A stretch of DNA of 64,000 nt from Paenibacillus farraposensis. GTDB taxonomy: Bacteria; Bacillota; Bacilli; Paenibacillales; Paenibacillaceae. The stretch spans positions 339,233 to 403,232 of the forward strand of contig NZ_JAFFQR010000112.1 of NCBI RefSeq assembly GCF_020736845.1, in the 5' to 3' direction. Both the position numbers and the translations under genes were made by a program. Position 1 is the stretch's first letter; every line of letters begins with the position of its first letter. Below, piece by piece: positions 62,453 through 64,000 of this stretch. A model generated the notes under the pieces. It was given only the letters and a program-made list of their open reading frames with translations. It searched no databases and was not told the origin of the DNA.

Positions 62453-62800
62453 ATGAATAAAGATTCCAAAATAATCGTACCCTCAATAATACTTGGTGTT
62501 TCTTTTATATTGGGAAGCTATATTAACGCACATTTTAGTTCGAACGGAAAAATTCTTAGCCCTCAGATATCACAAACTTCTTCAAGCGATAGTGTTTTAA
62601 ACAAAGAAGAAGCAGCAGCATATCTAAAAATTACTGTGACACAACTAGACAATATTATAAAAAGAGATACTGAACAAAAAAAGAAACTATCGGTTTATGA
62701 CACTTATCAATTTATCCCTTACGCTGACCTAAATGGTCAAATAGTGTTTTCAAAAGATAACTTAAATAAATGGTTAGATTTCATCACACAAAAAGAATAA
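62453..62800 (+). CDS. Membrane-anchored HTH (excisionase-fold) protein
   Basis: A 115-residue protein: basic start (NKDSK), one membrane helix (IIVPSIILGVSFILGSYI, about residues 7-24), a Ser-rich linker and a C-terminal HTH_17-like domain (LNKEEAAAYLKITVTQLDNII, then YADLNGQIVFSKDNLNKWLDF). A DNA-binding-type fold behind a membrane anchor is unusual; it may be a membrane-tethered regulator or a sensor domain. ATG at 62453 has only a weak AGAAGTGAG site. The opposite-strand gene upstream is the broken secreted-protein gene. Confidence 0.65.
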   Translation: MNKDSKIIVPSIILGVSFILGSYINAHFSSNGKILSPQISQTSSSDSVLNKEEAAAYLKITVTQLDNIIKRDTEQKKKLSVYDTYQFIPYADLNGQIVFSKDNLNKWLDFITQKE

Positions 62801-62975
62801 TGTACTCTCCATATTTAAAATGATTTATTAGGGACTAACATTCATCTCATAGATGTCAATTTGTATACTTTACTTACTTCACCTTTATTCACCACTCAAA
62901 ACGCTTGTTCCTAGCTTGAGTAAAATTATTTGACTCTTGCACTTTCAAAAGTGTGTTGATTACTTCCATATATAT

Positions 62976-63049
62976 AATAATGCACTCCTAAATTTTATTG
63001 GTTGAACTTGTTGGTTCTCTCCAATAACCCATTTTAGGAGTGCATTATT
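62976..63049. repeat. 17-bp inverted repeat downstream of the peptide gene
   Basis: AATAATGCACTCCTAAA (62976-62992) and its exact complement (63033-63049) are separated by 40 bases, with an inner ATTGG/CCAAT pair. It lies 37 bases past the signalling-peptide stop. It could be a terminator, a regulated terminator, or an operator with widely spaced half-sites. The other bases between 62801 and 63085 show nothing recognisable. Confidence 0.65.
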
Positions 63050-63085
63050 TCAAATCCTTTTTCATTTAAATTTTGTTACATTGGT

Positions 63086-63202
63086 TCATGCCCCACCAAT
63101 TGTTTCCTGAAGCTGGATTCTCTGGTTATGCGAATGAACGGGTACAGTCAAGATAAACAAAAAGCTACTCGCAACGATTAACAGTGCCATTTTTTTCAAC
63201 AT
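63086..63202 (-). CDS. Secreted signalling pro-peptide (AimP/AloP-like)
   Basis: A 38-residue pre-peptide too short for ordinary gene calling. It has a basic start (MLKKM), a hydrophobic export segment (ALLIVASSFLFILTVPV), a probable cleavage near VHS and a 14-residue polar tail HNQRIQLQETIGGA. Known arbitrium (AimP) peptides are the last six residues and end in GA; here that would be ETIGGA. AAAGGTG lies ten bases before the ATG. It overlaps the 3' end of the TPR receptor gene by 38 bases in another frame, the usual receptor-peptide arrangement of RRNPP systems. The mature form is inferred. Confidence 0.7.
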   Translation of the reverse strand: MLKKMALLIVASSFLFILTVPVHSHNQRIQLQETIGGA

Positions 63203-64000
63203 TCTCCAACCACACCTTTTCAATAAAATTGTAAAATTCCGCTTGGGTTTCAGGGATAGCGTAAGCTCGGAAATGTACGAATAATCCCAAACAGTTTTTA
63301 AAGCAAGTCACATTATTTAGTGTATTCGAGCTTTTCGTTGCATAGATTAAATATTTAAAGCCATCACTATGCATCCCTCGATTCAAATAATAATAAGCTA
63401 ACTCATAACCAAAACGTGCATACTGGTCTGGCACAACTTGTTGGGTATACATATCATTAGATTCTGGTAATTGAGCACATTCTTCAAATTGTAAGAGTAC
63501 ATCATCCACATATATCTGATATTGGTTTGCCGCCATTACTATATTCATCAACTTAGCTACCATTTCCTTTTCCGACGACTTATCAGGTGAAGTTCGAATA
63601 TAATCCACGTAATCAGGAAGTACACTTATATCTCCTGACAACAGCTTATATACATAAGTATTGCCTTCAGCCCAATTTTGAAATAAGTCGATCCAATGTT
63701 TAGCATCTGCGTCAGTCTCTTTGACCCAATCTAAATTAGCATAGGCGTATGTATATTGTAGCGCTTGTTGATAATCGCCTTGGGCTTCACATACACTTGC
63801 ACACAGTAAATCGGCATAAGTGATGTACACAAACATAGGACGACTTAGCTTTTTTGAGGACTCATCACCCTCTCGACTCTTCTGTTGATGTTTCATCGAA
63901 TATTGAACTTTCGCTTTAGCTCTCATTTTCTTCGCCATTTCATCAACCTTGTCCCAATTACGCAAAGACCTGTACACGTTTGCCAAATCCTTCAAAGCGT
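63165..64000 (-). CDS. TPR peptide receptor, AimR/AloR-like (C-terminal part)
   Basis: The visible 278 residues are all-helical with TPR-like repeats, for example YADLLCASVCEAQGDYQQAL and YELAYYYLNRGMHSDGFKYL. The frame is open to the window edge, so the N-terminal part, probably an HTH DNA-binding domain, lies outside. No catalytic motif is seen. Such TPR proteins with a secreted pro-peptide encoded at their 3' end are quorum-sensing receptors of the RRNPP group; AloR receptors of P. polymyxa and phage AimR are the closest types I can name. A Rap-type phosphatase is the alternative. Confidence 0.7.
   Translation of the reverse strand, partial: ALKDLANVYRSLRNWDKVDEMAKKMRAKAKVQYSMKHQQKSREGDESSKKLSRPMFVYITYADLLCASVCEAQGDYQQALQYTYAYANLDWVKETDADAKHWIDLFQNWAEGNTYVYKLLSGDISVLPDYVDYIRTSPDKSSEKEMVAKLMNIVMAANQYQIYVDDVLLQFEECAQLPESNDMYTQQVVPDQYARFGYELAYYYLNRGMHSDGFKYLIYATKSSNTLNNVTCFKNCLGLFVHFRAYAIPETQAEFYNFIEKVWLENVEKNGTVNRCE

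Larger units (their letters stand above)
57105..64000. mobile_element. Integrated element (phage- or ICE-like), left end, continues past window
   Basis: From the yunC break onward the sequence is visibly more AT-rich, has long gene-poor stretches, and encodes a tyrosine recombinase with its C-terminus facing the junction, an excisionase-like HTH protein, many unrecognised or broken frames and a peptide-receptor pair. No capsid, portal, conjugation or replication gene is intact in this part. The exact att core cannot be read because only one end is visible; the junction must lie about 57095-57115. The missing 5' third of yunC should be found at the other end. Confidence 0.7.

Overview
The window looks like chromosomal DNA of a Paenibacillus of the polymyxa group. 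It is an endospore former: ytvI, ytrH/ytrI, cotJABC and a run of YheC/YheD-type spore ATP-grasp genes are present. It has a Firmicutes-type citZ-icd-mdh cluster, sufCDSUB, dnaE next to ytrHI/ytoI, and accD-accA. The AloR/AloP-like pair at the right edge belongs to a peptide-signalling type described in P. polymyxa. The genus assignment rests on gene content and protein resemblance, not on a database search.

Layout. 1-10.2 kb: a partial PhoR-type sensor kinase, a stress-type SDR, an LtrA membrane protein, the TCA genes citZ-icd-mdh, the sporulation permease ytvI, fxsA and a thioesterase. 10.2-15.1 kb: the pstSCAB phosphate operon with a divergent LysR regulator. 15.1-25.8 kb: pyk, accDA, a PgpA-like gene, dnaE, ytrHI and the CBS/DRTGG regulator ytoI. 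25.8-29.5 kb: a decayed accessory patch with a transposase remnant, a possible radical-SAM SPASM remnant, a headless exporter ATPase and an ABC transporter broken by a stop and a frameshift. 29.6-42.9 kb: spore-surface region with yheA, five YheC/D ATP-grasp paralogues plus a GNAT gene, a HAD phosphatase, a 945-residue double-glycosyltransferase/methyltransferase and cotJABC. 42.9-50.2 kb: a CNNM/CorC protein, the YfkAB radical SAM protein, two HD-GYP proteins around a YunD-type nucleotidase, and a YmaF-type protein. 50.3-56.8 kb: a broken B-lectin gene, the suf operon, and an internally deleted mtnA remnant.

57.1 kb to the right edge: an AT-rich integrated element that continues past the window. 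Its tyrosine recombinase lies beside a yunC gene that has lost its 5' third, so the element probably sits inside yunC. It carries an excisionase-like gene, a 35-residue membrane peptide, hypothetical genes, a 5'-truncated helicase-like gene with two compensating frameshifts, a broken secreted-protein gene, a membrane-anchored HTH protein, and at the edge a TPR receptor overlapping a secreted pro-peptide ending in IGGA. That last pair is the most interesting find: an AimR/AimP- or AloR/AloP-type signalling module, possibly controlling the element, with a long inverted repeat just downstream.

No rRNA, tRNA or CRISPR array was seen. Starts were re-chosen from Shine-Dalgarno spacing and overlaps; several genes appear to use GTG, TTG or possibly CTG.
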